From Mycolicibacterium sphagni (GTDB lineage Bacteria > Actinomycetota > Actinomycetes > Mycobacteriales > Mycobacteriaceae): 64,000 bases of DNA. Below the pieces are notes generated by a model. The model saw nothing but the letters and a program-made list of their open reading frames with translations. It had not been told where the DNA came from and did not search any database. This document shows positions 9,093 to 16,537 of this stretch, one piece after another (position 1 is the stretch's first letter; the number at the start of each line of letters is the position of its first letter). Location: NCBI RefSeq assembly GCF_002250655.1, contig NZ_NOZR01000001.1, positions 186,001 to 250,000 of the forward strand, read 5' to 3'. The position numbers and the translations under genes are program-made.

Positions 9093-10115
9093 ATGACGCA
9101 GCGAAAGCCCAATCTGCAGCCGGTGCGGGAAGTGACGCCCACGTTGCACTTTCGGACCATTCACGGGTACCGGCGGGCGTTTCGGGTGGCCGGATCAGGA
9201 CCGGCGCTGCTGCTGATCCACGGCATCGGCGACAACTCGACCACGTGGCATCCGGTGCACAGCAAGCTCGCCCAGCGCTTCACCGTCATCGCCCCCGACC
9301 TGCTGGGGCACGGCCAGTCCGACAAACCGCGGGCCGACTATTCGGTGGCCGCCTACGCCAACGGGATGCGTGATCTGCTCAGCGTCCTGGAACTCGACAA
9401 GGTCACCGTGGTCGGGCACTCGCTCGGCGGCGGTGTCGCGATGCAATTCTCTTACCAGTTCCCGCAATTGGTGGAGCGACTGATTCTCGTGGGCGCCGGC
9501 GGTGTCACCAAGGACGTCAACATCGCGCTGCGAGCCGCGTCGTTACCACTGGGCGGAGAGGCGCTGGCGCTGTTGCGGCTGCCGATGGTGCTGCCCGCCC
9601 TCCAGGTCGCAGGGCGTGCGCTTGGGGCCGTCTTCGGTTCGACCGGGCTGGGCCGCGATCTGCCCGACGCGCTGCGCATCCTGGCCGATCTCCCCGAGCC
9701 GACAGCGTCGGCGGCCTTCACCCGCACCCTGCGCTCGGTGGTGGATTGGCGCGGTCAGGTGGTAACGATGCTCGACCGATGTTATCTGACCGAATCCGTT
9801 CCGGTGCAACTCATTTGGGGCGATCAAGACGCAGTCATCCCCGTTAGCCATGCGCGGATGGCCCATTCTGCGATGCCTGGCTCCAGGTTGGAGATCTTCG
9901 CTCGGTCCGGGCACTTCCCCTTCCACGACGATCCCGACCGCTTCGTCGAGGTCGTCGAGCGGTTCATCGACTCGACCGCGCCCGCCGAATACGACCAGGC
10001 CGTTTTGCGTGAACTGCTGCGCAACGGGCTATCCGAGCGCTTGGTCACGGGCACATTGGACACGCGGGTGGCGGTGCTCGACGCCATGGGCACCGACGAG
10101 CGCAGCGCTACCTGA
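9093..10115 (+). CDS. alpha/beta-fold hydrolase
   Basis: This 340-residue protein shows the complete catalytic layout of the alpha/beta hydrolase fold: oxyanion loop HGIGDNSTTW, nucleophile elbow GHSLGG (Ser near residue 111), acid loop WGDQDAVIP and histidine in SGHFPFHDDP. A cap domain rich in Leu lies between. It corresponds to Rv2715. The substrate is not predictable from sequence; epoxide-hydrolase-like or esterase activity is plausible. It sits in a same-strand run of three genes (PAC2, hydrolase, PhzF-like). Confidence 0.85.
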   Translation: MTQRKPNLQPVREVTPTLHFRTIHGYRRAFRVAGSGPALLLIHGIGDNSTTWHPVHSKLAQRFTVIAPDLLGHGQSDKPRADYSVAAYANGMRDLLSVLELDKVTVVGHSLGGGVAMQFSYQFPQLVERLILVGAGGVTKDVNIALRAASLPLGGEALALLRLPMVLPALQVAGRALGAVFGSTGLGRDLPDALRILADLPEPTASAAFTRTLRSVVDWRGQVVTMLDRCYLTESVPVQLIWGDQDAVIPVSHARMAHSAMPGSRLEIFARSGHFPFHDDPDRFVEVVERFIDSTAPAEYDQAVLRELLRNGLSERLVTGTLDTRVAVLDAMGTDERSAT

Positions 10116-10149
10116 CCGCTGCCGCGCAGCGGCGTCGTAAAGTCGAATC

Positions 10150-10836
10150 ATGGCCATCGACGTGACCGTTTTGCGGGTGTTCACCGATTCGTGCGGCAAT
10201 TTCGGCAATCCCCTGGGCGTAGTCGACGCGGCCACCGTGCCTGCCGGTGAGCGTCAACGCGTAGCCACCGAATTGGGTTACAGCGAAACGATATTCATCG
10301 ACCTGCCCGACCCCGGGTCGACGACCGCGCACGCGCACATCTTCACCCCGGCCACCGAGCTCCCGTTCGCCGGGCACCCGACGGTGGGTGCGGCTTGGTG
10401 GCTCAGGGAACGTGGCACCCCGATCAATACCCTGCAGGTACCGGCGGGCATCGTGCAGATCAGCCACGACGATGCGCTCACTATCGTCCGCGCACGGGCC
10501 GAATGGTCACCGGAGTTCGCCCTGCACGAGTTGGATTCGGTGGACGAACTGCTGGCTATCGAGCCGGGCGACTACCCCGACGATGTCGAGCACTACCTCT
10601 GGACATGGATCGATCGCGACAGTGGGCACATCCGGTCGCGGATGTTTGCCAACGACCTCGGCGTCACAGAGGACGAGGCGACCGGCTCTGCGGCAACGCG
10701 GATCACCGAGTACCTGAGCCGGGATCTGACCATCACCCAGGGCAAGGGCTCACAGCTGTACACGACGTGGAGCGCCGAAGGCTGGGTGCTTGTCGCCGGT
10801 CGCGTGGTCGACGACGGCGTGCGGGAGCTGGACTGA
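10150..10836 (+). CDS. PhzF family isomerase-like protein
   Basis: This 228-residue protein has the PhzF fold markers: the N-terminal [19 protein letters not shown], the catalytic glutamate in [10 protein letters not shown] (about residue 45), [13 protein letters not shown], and a C-terminal [15 protein letters not shown]. It is shorter than typical PhzF proteins (about 260-300) but equals the mycobacterial form (Rv2716). PhzF relatives catalyse isomerisations in phenazine synthesis; here no phenazine genes are present, so the reaction is unknown. It converges with nrdR. Confidence 0.85.
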   Translation: MAIDVTVLRVFTDSCGNFGNPLGVVDAATVPAGERQRVATELGYSETIFIDLPDPGSTTAHAHIFTPATELPFAGHPTVGAAWWLRERGTPINTLQVPAGIVQISHDDALTIVRARAEWSPEFALHELDSVDELLAIEPGDYPDDVEHYLWTWIDRDSGHIRSRMFANDLGVTEDEATGSAATRITEYLSRDLTITQGKGSQLYTTWSAEGWVLVAGRVVDDGVRELD

Positions 10837-10843
10837 CGACGTC

Positions 10844-11308
10844 TCAGCCGGAGGTGCCGACCGCGCGATGCGCGCGCAGGGCCTCGATCTCGCGTTCGAA
10901 GTCCTCGGCAGAGCTGAACGAGCGGTACACGGAGGCGAATCGCAGGTAGGCGACTTCGTCGAGTTCGCGAAGCGGGCCGAGGATGGCCAGGCCGACCTCG
11001 TGGCTGGGGATCTCCGGGGAGCCTGCCGCCCGCACGCTGTCCTCGACCTGCTGGGCCAGCAGATTGAGAGCATCGTCGTCGACATCGCGACCCTGGCACG
11101 CCCGCCGTACCCCGCTGATGACCTTCTCGCGGCTGAAAGGTTCGGTGACCCCGCTGCGCTTCACGACCGCCAGCACGGCCGTCTCCACGGTGGTGAATCG
11201 CCGGCCACATTCCGGGCAGGACCGGCGCCGCCGGATGGCCTGACCTTCGTCGGCCTCTCTGGAGTCGACGACACGGGAGTCGGGATGGCGACAGAACGGA
11301 CAATGCAT
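10844..11308 (-). CDS. nrdR: transcriptional repressor NrdR
   Basis: This 154-residue protein has an N-terminal zinc ribbon ([17 protein letters not shown] ... CPECGRRF) followed by the ATP-cone ([19 protein letters not shown]). It represses ribonucleotide reductase genes in response to ATP/dATP. The ATG at 11308 places the zinc ribbon at residue 1 as in all NrdR proteins; the frame extends to 11476 but the extra residues are not conserved. It follows the chiZ-like gene on the same strand, as in M. tuberculosis (Rv2718c-Rv2719c). Confidence 0.95.
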   Translation of the reverse strand: MHCPFCRHPDSRVVDSREADEGQAIRRRRSCPECGRRFTTVETAVLAVVKRSGVTEPFSREKVISGVRRACQGRDVDDDALNLLAQQVEDSVRAAGSPEIPSHEVGLAILGPLRELDEVAYLRFASVYRSFSSAEDFEREIEALRAHRAVGTSG

Positions 11309-11472
11309 GACCGCTCCTTCACCTCCGCCGCAGCCCGATGCTTCGAACCACCCAGAGCCTACCTGCGTCGTCGGCCGGGCGGCCACGTCCTGAAAACTGC
11401 GGCGGCCGCGGCGGCCGCCGTCGAGGCCGCTTGTCCGGCACACGTTTTGGCCAGCCATGACGCGGTGGGTGG

Positions 11473-11964
11473 TCACCCGATCGGCGCGATGAGGGTCTGC
11501 CCGACATCCAGCGAGGCCGAATCGAGCTTGTTGAGGTCGCGGATGCGCTGCATGACCTGCCCAGCGGGCGCATCTGGAGCCACCCGGCCCGCGAGGTCTT
11601 GCAGTGTCTCTCCCGCCTGTACCTGAACCACCGCGAGCTGATCCGGCATCTGATCAGTGGGCGCGGGTGTGCTGCTGAGATGGCCCACCAACCCCAGCCA
11701 GAGGGTGATGAGCGCGGCCACGCCGGCCAGCGCGATCGTGACGCCAGTGCTGACCGTTCGCCGAGCGTGCGGCGCCCGGGAGAAGGTGACACCGGTGCCG
11801 CGGTAGTGGATCGGGGCACCGGCCGGCCGGCCCGGGTAGGGCCGGTGGACCCGAGGGCCGGCCGGACGGACCCGGGCCGGCGCGACGGACCTAACCGCCA
11901 CCCGAGGGCGCATCGGTCGTACCGGTGCCGAATGGAATACCTGCCGATCGTCGATGACTGTCAC
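11473..11964 (-). CDS. chiZ: LysM-domain membrane protein, ChiZ-like (Rv2719c type)
   Basis: This 163-residue protein has an Arg/Pro-rich cytoplasmic N-terminus (1-75), one membrane segment (about 76-96, [19 protein letters not shown]) and an external LysM domain ([19 protein letters not shown] to GQTLIAPIG). It matches Rv2719c/ChiZ, a DNA-damage-induced cell-wall protein thought to restrain division. The start is GTG (11964). It is divergent from lexA, and the upstream region carries a good SOS box and a RecA-NDp-type promoter, consistent with dual damage control. Confidence 0.85.
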   Translation of the reverse strand: MTVIDDRQVFHSAPVRPMRPRVAVRSVAPARVRPAGPRVHRPYPGRPAGAPIHYRGTGVTFSRAPHARRTVSTGVTIALAGVAALITLWLGLVGHLSSTPAPTDQMPDQLAVVQVQAGETLQDLAGRVAPDAPAGQVMQRIRDLNKLDSASLDVGQTLIAPIG

Positions 11965-12018
11965 GTCTGTTTCCTTCCTTCAAGACGCCCGTTGTTCGCT
12001 CTTGTGTTCGAACAGTAC

Positions 12019-12034
12019 TCGATCATGCGTTCGA
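12019..12034 (-). promoter_or_regulatory. SOS (LexA) box upstream of the chiZ-like gene
   Basis: Read on the minus strand the site is TCGAACGCATGATCGA, which differs at one position from the mycobacterial SOS consensus TCGAAC-R-N2-TGTTCGA. It lies 55 bases upstream of the GTG start at 11964. Two weaker SOS-like matches flank it (11996-12011 and 12038-12053, two to three mismatches each). Confidence 0.8.
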
Positions 12035-12063
12035 AATCCGAACATCTGAGCGAGCGTGTCTGA

Positions 12064-12086
12064 AGAATAAATCCGGCCACCGACAA
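12064..12086 (-). promoter_or_regulatory. RecA-NDp-type promoter of the chiZ-like gene
   Basis: On the minus strand TTGTCGGTG (12078-12086) is followed after exactly 8 bases by TATTCT (12064-12069). This matches the LexA-independent damage promoter motif TTGTCRGTG-N8-TAnnnT (controlled by PafBC in mycobacteria). The same motif occurs upstream of recA in this window. Confidence 0.78.
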
Positions 12087-12137
12087 GTTTTGATTCCTGC
12101 AACGACCTGCGCCGTTGCCGGATGCGACACGCGGGGG

Positions 12138-12153
12138 TCGAACAGATGTTTGA
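12138..12153 (+). promoter_or_regulatory. SOS (LexA) box upstream of lexA
   Basis: TCGAACAGATGTTTGA matches the mycobacterial SOS consensus at all but one position. It ends 32 bases before the lexA ATG, consistent with autoregulation by LexA. Confidence 0.9.
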
Positions 12154-12185
12154 TTATCGTTGGCCTCGGGACTAGATTCGGGCCC

Positions 12186-12857
12186 ATGAGCGACCGCAGT
12201 GAGATATCAGGTGCCGACTCCGGGCTGACCGAACGGCAGCGAACAATCCTCGACGTGATCCGCGCCTCGGTCACCACCCGTGGCTATCCCCCGAGCATCC
12301 GCGAGATCGGCGATGCCGTCGGTCTCACCTCGACCTCGTCAGTGGCTCACCAGCTGCGCACCCTCGAGCGCAAGGGCTATCTGCGCCGCGATGCCAACCG
12401 GCCGCGCGCTGTCGATGTCCGCAGCGCAGAGGAGACCGCGAACTCGGTGCGCACCGAGGTCGCCGGCTCCGACGCGCTTCCCGAACCGACGTTCGTGCCG
12501 GTGCTGGGACGCATCGCCGCCGGTGGCCCGATCCTGGCCGAGCAGGCCGTCGAGGACGTCTTTCCGCTGCCGCGCGAGTTGGTCGGCGAAGGCTCACTGT
12601 TCCTGCTGAAGGTCGTCGGCGAGTCCATGGTCGATGCCGCGATCTGCGACGGCGACTGGGTGGTGATCCGTCAGCAGAGCGTGGCCGACAACGGGGACAT
12701 CGTCGCGGCGATGATCGACGGCGAAGCCACCGTGAAGACGTTCAAGCGCACCAGTGGTCAGGTCTGGCTGATGCCGCACAACCCGGCGTTCGACCCGATC
12801 CCCGGCAACGACGCCGCCATCCTCGGCAAGGTCGTCACCGTCATCCGCAAGATCTAG
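12186..12857 (+). CDS. lexA: SOS repressor LexA
   Basis: This 223-residue protein has an N-terminal winged helix ([34 protein letters not shown]), the cleavage site RIAAGGP (Ala112-Gly113), the catalytic Ser147 in GESMVDA and Lys184 in ATVKTFKR. It represses damage genes until RecA filaments stimulate self-cleavage. The ATG at 12186 gives normal domain spacing; the frame opens earlier, but that part covers the operator. It is divergent from the chiZ-like gene, with a shared 221-base control region. Confidence 0.97.
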   Translation: MSDRSEISGADSGLTERQRTILDVIRASVTTRGYPPSIREIGDAVGLTSTSSVAHQLRTLERKGYLRRDANRPRAVDVRSAEETANSVRTEVAGSDALPEPTFVPVLGRIAAGGPILAEQAVEDVFPLPRELVGEGSLFLLKVVGESMVDAAICDGDWVVIRQQSVADNGDIVAAMIDGEATVKTFKRTSGQVWLMPHNPAFDPIPGNDAAILGKVVTVIRKI

Positions 12858-12895
12858 CAGACTCCCTACTGCGCCTCAGCCAGGGCGCGAGGCAC

Positions 12896-15052
12896 CTATT
12901 CTGCCTTGAGGAACCCATTTGCTTGAGCGAGTTCCTCACTGGCGAACCACACTTCGGGCACTGTGTCGTCGTAGAGCGGCGAGCCTGGGGTGTAGTACAG
13001 GCCCGAATGCGTGTTGGCCTTGATCACGTAGCCTTCCGGCGCCTGATAGGGGTCGGACAGTGGAAGGTGGATCGCGGGACGTGAGCCTGCCCCCGCGTGC
13101 ACGTCGGACTGCAGCACCTCCGCCGGCTCGGTGACCAGTTGATCGGCGTCGTCCAGATCCTCTGGCTCGACGATGTCGGCCTCGGTGATCTCTTCAGGCT
13201 CAGGCTCGTCAGGTTCTTCCGGCTCGGCGGCGCGGCGGCGACGCGGCGCCCCCAGCTCAGCCAGATTGAATCGCCGGACCGACTGGGACTCCCCGAGGTT
13301 CACCACCGCGTGGCGTCCCGAATCGGCGGTGAGGTCGTCGTCCTCGATCTCTTCGACCTCGGCGTACTCGTGCTCGACGGGCACCTCTGGGGCCTCGGCC
13401 ACGTCGGCCTCGTCGGCCACGTCGGGACCCGCGAGCTCCCCGGGAATCAGGGTCGGCGTGGTGTCGATGGAGTCCTGATCCCCGTCGAACACGTCCTCGG
13501 GCCCGGGCATCGACTTGTCCTCAGTTCCCGGCGGCGCCCACCCGAACCCGGGCGCCGGGGCAACCTGCACGTAGCCGCCGTCGGGGTAGGTCGAGAAGCG
13601 CGAAGTCGCAGAATCCTCGGCATCGCCGTCAGGACCCGCTCTGTCCCACTCATCGTCGTCGTCGTAGTCCGAGTCGTGAAAGTCGTCGTCATACTCGACC
13701 TCGGAACTGCGGCGCCGCTGCAGCCAGAGCAGCCCCAGCGCGATCACCGCCACCAGCAGCAGGGCTGGGATGATGATCAGCAACCACCACAGGTGGAAGG
13801 TGAAGCCCTTCGAGTTCGGCGCCCCCGCACTCGCCTGCGGCCCAGACACGGTGGGCACCTGCACGCCCGACAGCGACGCGGCCAACTCCGGGGGCTGGGT
13901 GGTGAATGTGTTGTTCGCCTTGTTCCAGGAGATCTCGCCACCACTGAACTTCTGGGTCACTGTGTCGCCGTTGACGCTCTGCTCACCGGTCGGCACACCG
14001 AGCTTGCCGGTCGCGCCGCCCAACTTCGCCCAAGCCGCGTTGATCGCACCGCGCACCACGATGGCGCCATTGTCGGGCGTCCAGAAGATCACCGGTTTGT
14101 CGGCGGCGCTGAACGCGCTGACCCGACTGTTGGGTGCGCCACCGTCGGCTTCGGTCCCGGTCGGCAGACCCAGATCGCCGGTCGGTCCGCCCGCGGCCTC
14201 GTACTTCGACAGGATCGCGCCTGTCACCGCGTGCGCTCCGGTGGCCGGCGAGTAGAAGATCTTGCCGCCGACGTAATCCTGCGTGGCGCCGTCAGTTCCG
14301 ACGGCACTCTGGGCACCCTGGCGGGCGCCGAGCGGTCCCGTGAGCCCGCCCGCGGCGCGCCACGCCTGGTTTATCGCCGTCGTGGCGTCGGTCGGGACCT
14401 CGACTCCGGCCAGATTGTTGGCCAGCTCGGGTGGCACCGTGGTGAACGTCTTGGCGCTGGTGTCATACGAGATCTGGCCGCCGGTGAACTTCTGGCTGAT
14501 CGAGCTGCCGTCATAGGACTCGTCGGCAGTAGGCACACCCATCGTGCCGGCCGAACCGCCGAGCTTGTCCCATGCCGCATTGATCGCGCCGCGCACCACC
14601 CACGCGCCGGTGTCCGGCGTCCAGAAGATCGCCGGCTTGTCGCTCGCACTGAACGTGCTCACCCGGCTGTCCGGACCGACCAGGCCGGCCACTTCGTCGA
14701 TCGTGGGGAATCCGAGGTCGCCGTCGGCCGGGCCACCGGTGGCCTGGTACTTGTCCAGGACCGGGCCCCACAGCAGATGGGCGCCGGTGGCCGGGGTGAA
14801 GAAGATCTTGCCGCCGCTGAAGTTCTGCGCGAACCCGTCGCCGACCGGGTAGACGTCGCCGTCCTTGGTGCCTACCGGAGAACTGTCGCCACCAGCGGCC
14901 TGCCAGGCCTGGTTGATGGCATCGCTTGCATCGCTGTCGGGGGTTGCGATCGCCCCGGGCGCCAGCAGCAGCGCTGCTGCTGTAGCCGTCGCGAAGGCGG
15001 CGAGCGCCATCCGCCCGACGCCTCTACTGAGACGACTTCCAAGCCAGGTCAT
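12896..15052 (-). CDS. LGFP-repeat surface protein with C-terminal acidic cytoplasmic tail
   Basis: This 718-residue protein has a signal peptide cleaved after about residue 36 (APGAIA), an extracellular region made of LGFP repeats, one membrane segment (about 418-442, LWWLLIIIPALLLVAVIALGL), a basic stop-transfer and a long acidic cytoplasmic tail rich in Asp/Glu. The repeat region is an internal duplication: AINQAWQAAGG to PPELANNLAGVEVPT (about 44-215) is repeated as AINQAWRAAGG to PPELAASLSGVQVPT (about 222-395). LGFP repeats are associated with actinobacterial cell-wall attachment. It corresponds to Rv2721c. The tail may be a cytoplasmic interaction platform, which is inference. Confidence 0.85.
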   Translation of the reverse strand: MTWLGSRLSRGVGRMALAAFATATAAALLLAPGAIATPDSDASDAINQAWQAAGGDSSPVGTKDGDVYPVGDGFAQNFSGGKIFFTPATGAHLLWGPVLDKYQATGGPADGDLGFPTIDEVAGLVGPDSRVSTFSASDKPAIFWTPDTGAWVVRGAINAAWDKLGGSAGTMGVPTADESYDGSSISQKFTGGQISYDTSAKTFTTVPPELANNLAGVEVPTDATTAINQAWRAAGGLTGPLGARQGAQSAVGTDGATQDYVGGKIFYSPATGAHAVTGAILSKYEAAGGPTGDLGLPTGTEADGGAPNSRVSAFSAADKPVIFWTPDNGAIVVRGAINAAWAKLGGATGKLGVPTGEQSVNGDTVTQKFSGGEISWNKANNTFTTQPPELAASLSGVQVPTVSGPQASAGAPNSKGFTFHLWWLLIIIPALLLVAVIALGLLWLQRRRSSEVEYDDDFHDSDYDDDDEWDRAGPDGDAEDSATSRFSTYPDGGYVQVAPAPGFGWAPPGTEDKSMPGPEDVFDGDQDSIDTTPTLIPGELAGPDVADEADVAEAPEVPVEHEYAEVEEIEDDDLTADSGRHAVVNLGESQSVRRFNLAELGAPRRRRAAEPEEPDEPEPEEITEADIVEPEDLDDADQLVTEPAEVLQSDVHAGAGSRPAIHLPLSDPYQAPEGYVIKANTHSGLYYTPGSPLYDDTVPEVWFASEELAQANGFLKAE

Positions 15053-15246
15053 GCACTCTCCCCGCAGTTTCGGTCAAGATGCTTGCCCTTATCCTCCGCG
15101 TCAACTGTGCGTCAGCACTTCGCGACACGCGGCGTTTCCCCAGATAAGCCAGTCGCTGGAGGGGGTAAAAACTCCGAAAAGTCGGGCACAGAGCGGGCGT
15201 GGACGACCAACGGAAAACTAAAACCGCAGGTCAGCCGATGGCTGGG

Positions 15247-16434
15247 CTAGACGCCGAGGCTACGACCGATGATTTCCTTCATGATCTCGGTCGTTCCGCC
15301 GTAGATCGTCTGAACCCGAGCGTCCAGGTAGGACCGCGCCACCGAATATTCGCGCATATAGCCGTAGCCGCCGTGCAATTGCAGGCAGCGGTCGACCAGG
15401 TGCACCTGCTTCTCGGTGGAGTACCACTTCGCCATCGATGCCTGCTCGGCGGACAGCTTCCCGTCTAGGTGCAGCCGAATGAACTCGTCGACCATGATGC
15501 GCACCGCGGTCGCCTCGGTGGACAGTTCGGCCAGCAGGAAACGGCTGTTCTGCTGACTGCCGATCGGCTTGCCGAACGCCTTGCGCTCCTTGGCGTATTG
15601 CAGCGTCTCGGAGAGCACGTTTTCCATGGCCGCGGCCGCCATCACCGCGATGTTGAGGCGTTCCTGGGGCAGGTTCTGCATCAGGTAGATGAAGCCGAAG
15701 CCCTCCTCGCCGAGCAAGTTCTCGGCAGGAACCTTGACGTCGGTGAAGGACAGTTCTGCGGTGTCCTGCGCATCCAGGCCGATCTTGTCGAGGTGACGGC
15801 CGCGCTCGAAGCCCTCCATGCCGCGCTCGACCATCAGCAGCGAGAAGCCCTGGGCGCCCTTCTCGGGGTCGGTCTGGGCCACCACGATCACCAGGTCGGC
15901 GTTGATGCCATTGGTGATGAACGTCTTCGATCCATTGAGGATCCAGCTGCCGTCGTCCTGTTTGACCGCGCGTGTCTTGATGCCCTGCAGGTCACTTCCG
16001 GTGCCCGGCTCGGTCATGGCGATCGCGGTGATGTATTCGCCGCTGCAGAACTTGGGCAGCCAGCGCTGCTTCTGCTCCTCGGTGGCCAGGTGCAGAAGGT
16101 ACGGCGCAATGATGTCGTTGTGCAGGCCGAATCCGAGCCCGCTGTACCGCCCGGCCGCGGTTTCCTCGGTCAGGATCACGTTGTAGCGGAAGTCCGGGTT
16201 GCCGCCGCCGCCGTACTCCTCGGGCACGGCCATGCCCAGGAAGCCCTGTTTGCCGGCCTCCAGCCAGACCCCGCGGTCGACGATCTTGTCCTTCTCCCAC
16301 TGATCGTGGAATGGCGCGACATGGCGGTCGAGGAAAGACCGATAGGCCTCGCGGAACAGGTCGTGTTCGGGCTCGAACAGGGTTCGCTCGTACTTGACGA
16401 CGGAGTTCTTCTCGGGGCTGTTTTGCGAAGCCAT
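15247..16434 (-). CDS. fadE20: acyl-CoA dehydrogenase (FadE20-like)
   Basis: This 395-residue protein is full length for the family. The FAD-binding signature ITAIAMTEPGTGSDLQG lies near residue 128, the middle beta domain follows, and the C-terminal helices contain QLHGGYGYMREYSVARSYLDAR with the family signature and a GTTEIMK end. It oxidises acyl-CoA to enoyl-CoA, passing electrons to ETF. The synteny (next to the LGFP gene, then hflX) matches Rv2724c. The ATG at 16434 is preceded by GGGAACC; an 18-bp palindrome 42 bases upstream is a likely TetR-type operator. Confidence 0.85.
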   Translation of the reverse strand: MASQNSPEKNSVVKYERTLFEPEHDLFREAYRSFLDRHVAPFHDQWEKDKIVDRGVWLEAGKQGFLGMAVPEEYGGGGNPDFRYNVILTEETAAGRYSGLGFGLHNDIIAPYLLHLATEEQKQRWLPKFCSGEYITAIAMTEPGTGSDLQGIKTRAVKQDDGSWILNGSKTFITNGINADLVIVVAQTDPEKGAQGFSLLMVERGMEGFERGRHLDKIGLDAQDTAELSFTDVKVPAENLLGEEGFGFIYLMQNLPQERLNIAVMAAAAMENVLSETLQYAKERKAFGKPIGSQQNSRFLLAELSTEATAVRIMVDEFIRLHLDGKLSAEQASMAKWYSTEKQVHLVDRCLQLHGGYGYMREYSVARSYLDARVQTIYGGTTEIMKEIIGRSLGV

Positions 16435-16475
16435 GGTTCCCTTCCGGACGGCGCTGGGCACTTGTGACGAGGATA

Positions 16476-16493
16476 ACCAACCGGATGGTTGGT
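16476..16493. promoter_or_regulatory. candidate TetR-type operator between fadE20 and the molybdoenzyme gene
   Basis: ACCAACCGGATGGTTGGT has perfect 7-bp arms (ACCAACC/GGTTGGT) around GGAT. This form is typical of TetR-family operators seen before fatty-acid genes in mycobacteria. It lies 42 bases upstream of fadE20 and 45 bases upstream of the divergent gene, so it could control either or both. No regulator gene is adjacent. Confidence 0.55.
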
Positions 16494-16537
16494 CGCTCCA
16501 TGGGGCCCTGCACTGCCGGCTTGCCTAGACTTTTCCC

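Noticed and set aside
13097..15250. A 717-codon plus-strand open frame opposite the LGFP gene
   Set aside because: It is antisense to a gene with a signal peptide, repeats and a membrane segment. The translation is Arg/Gly/His-rich with no domain, typical of shadow frames in GC-rich DNA.
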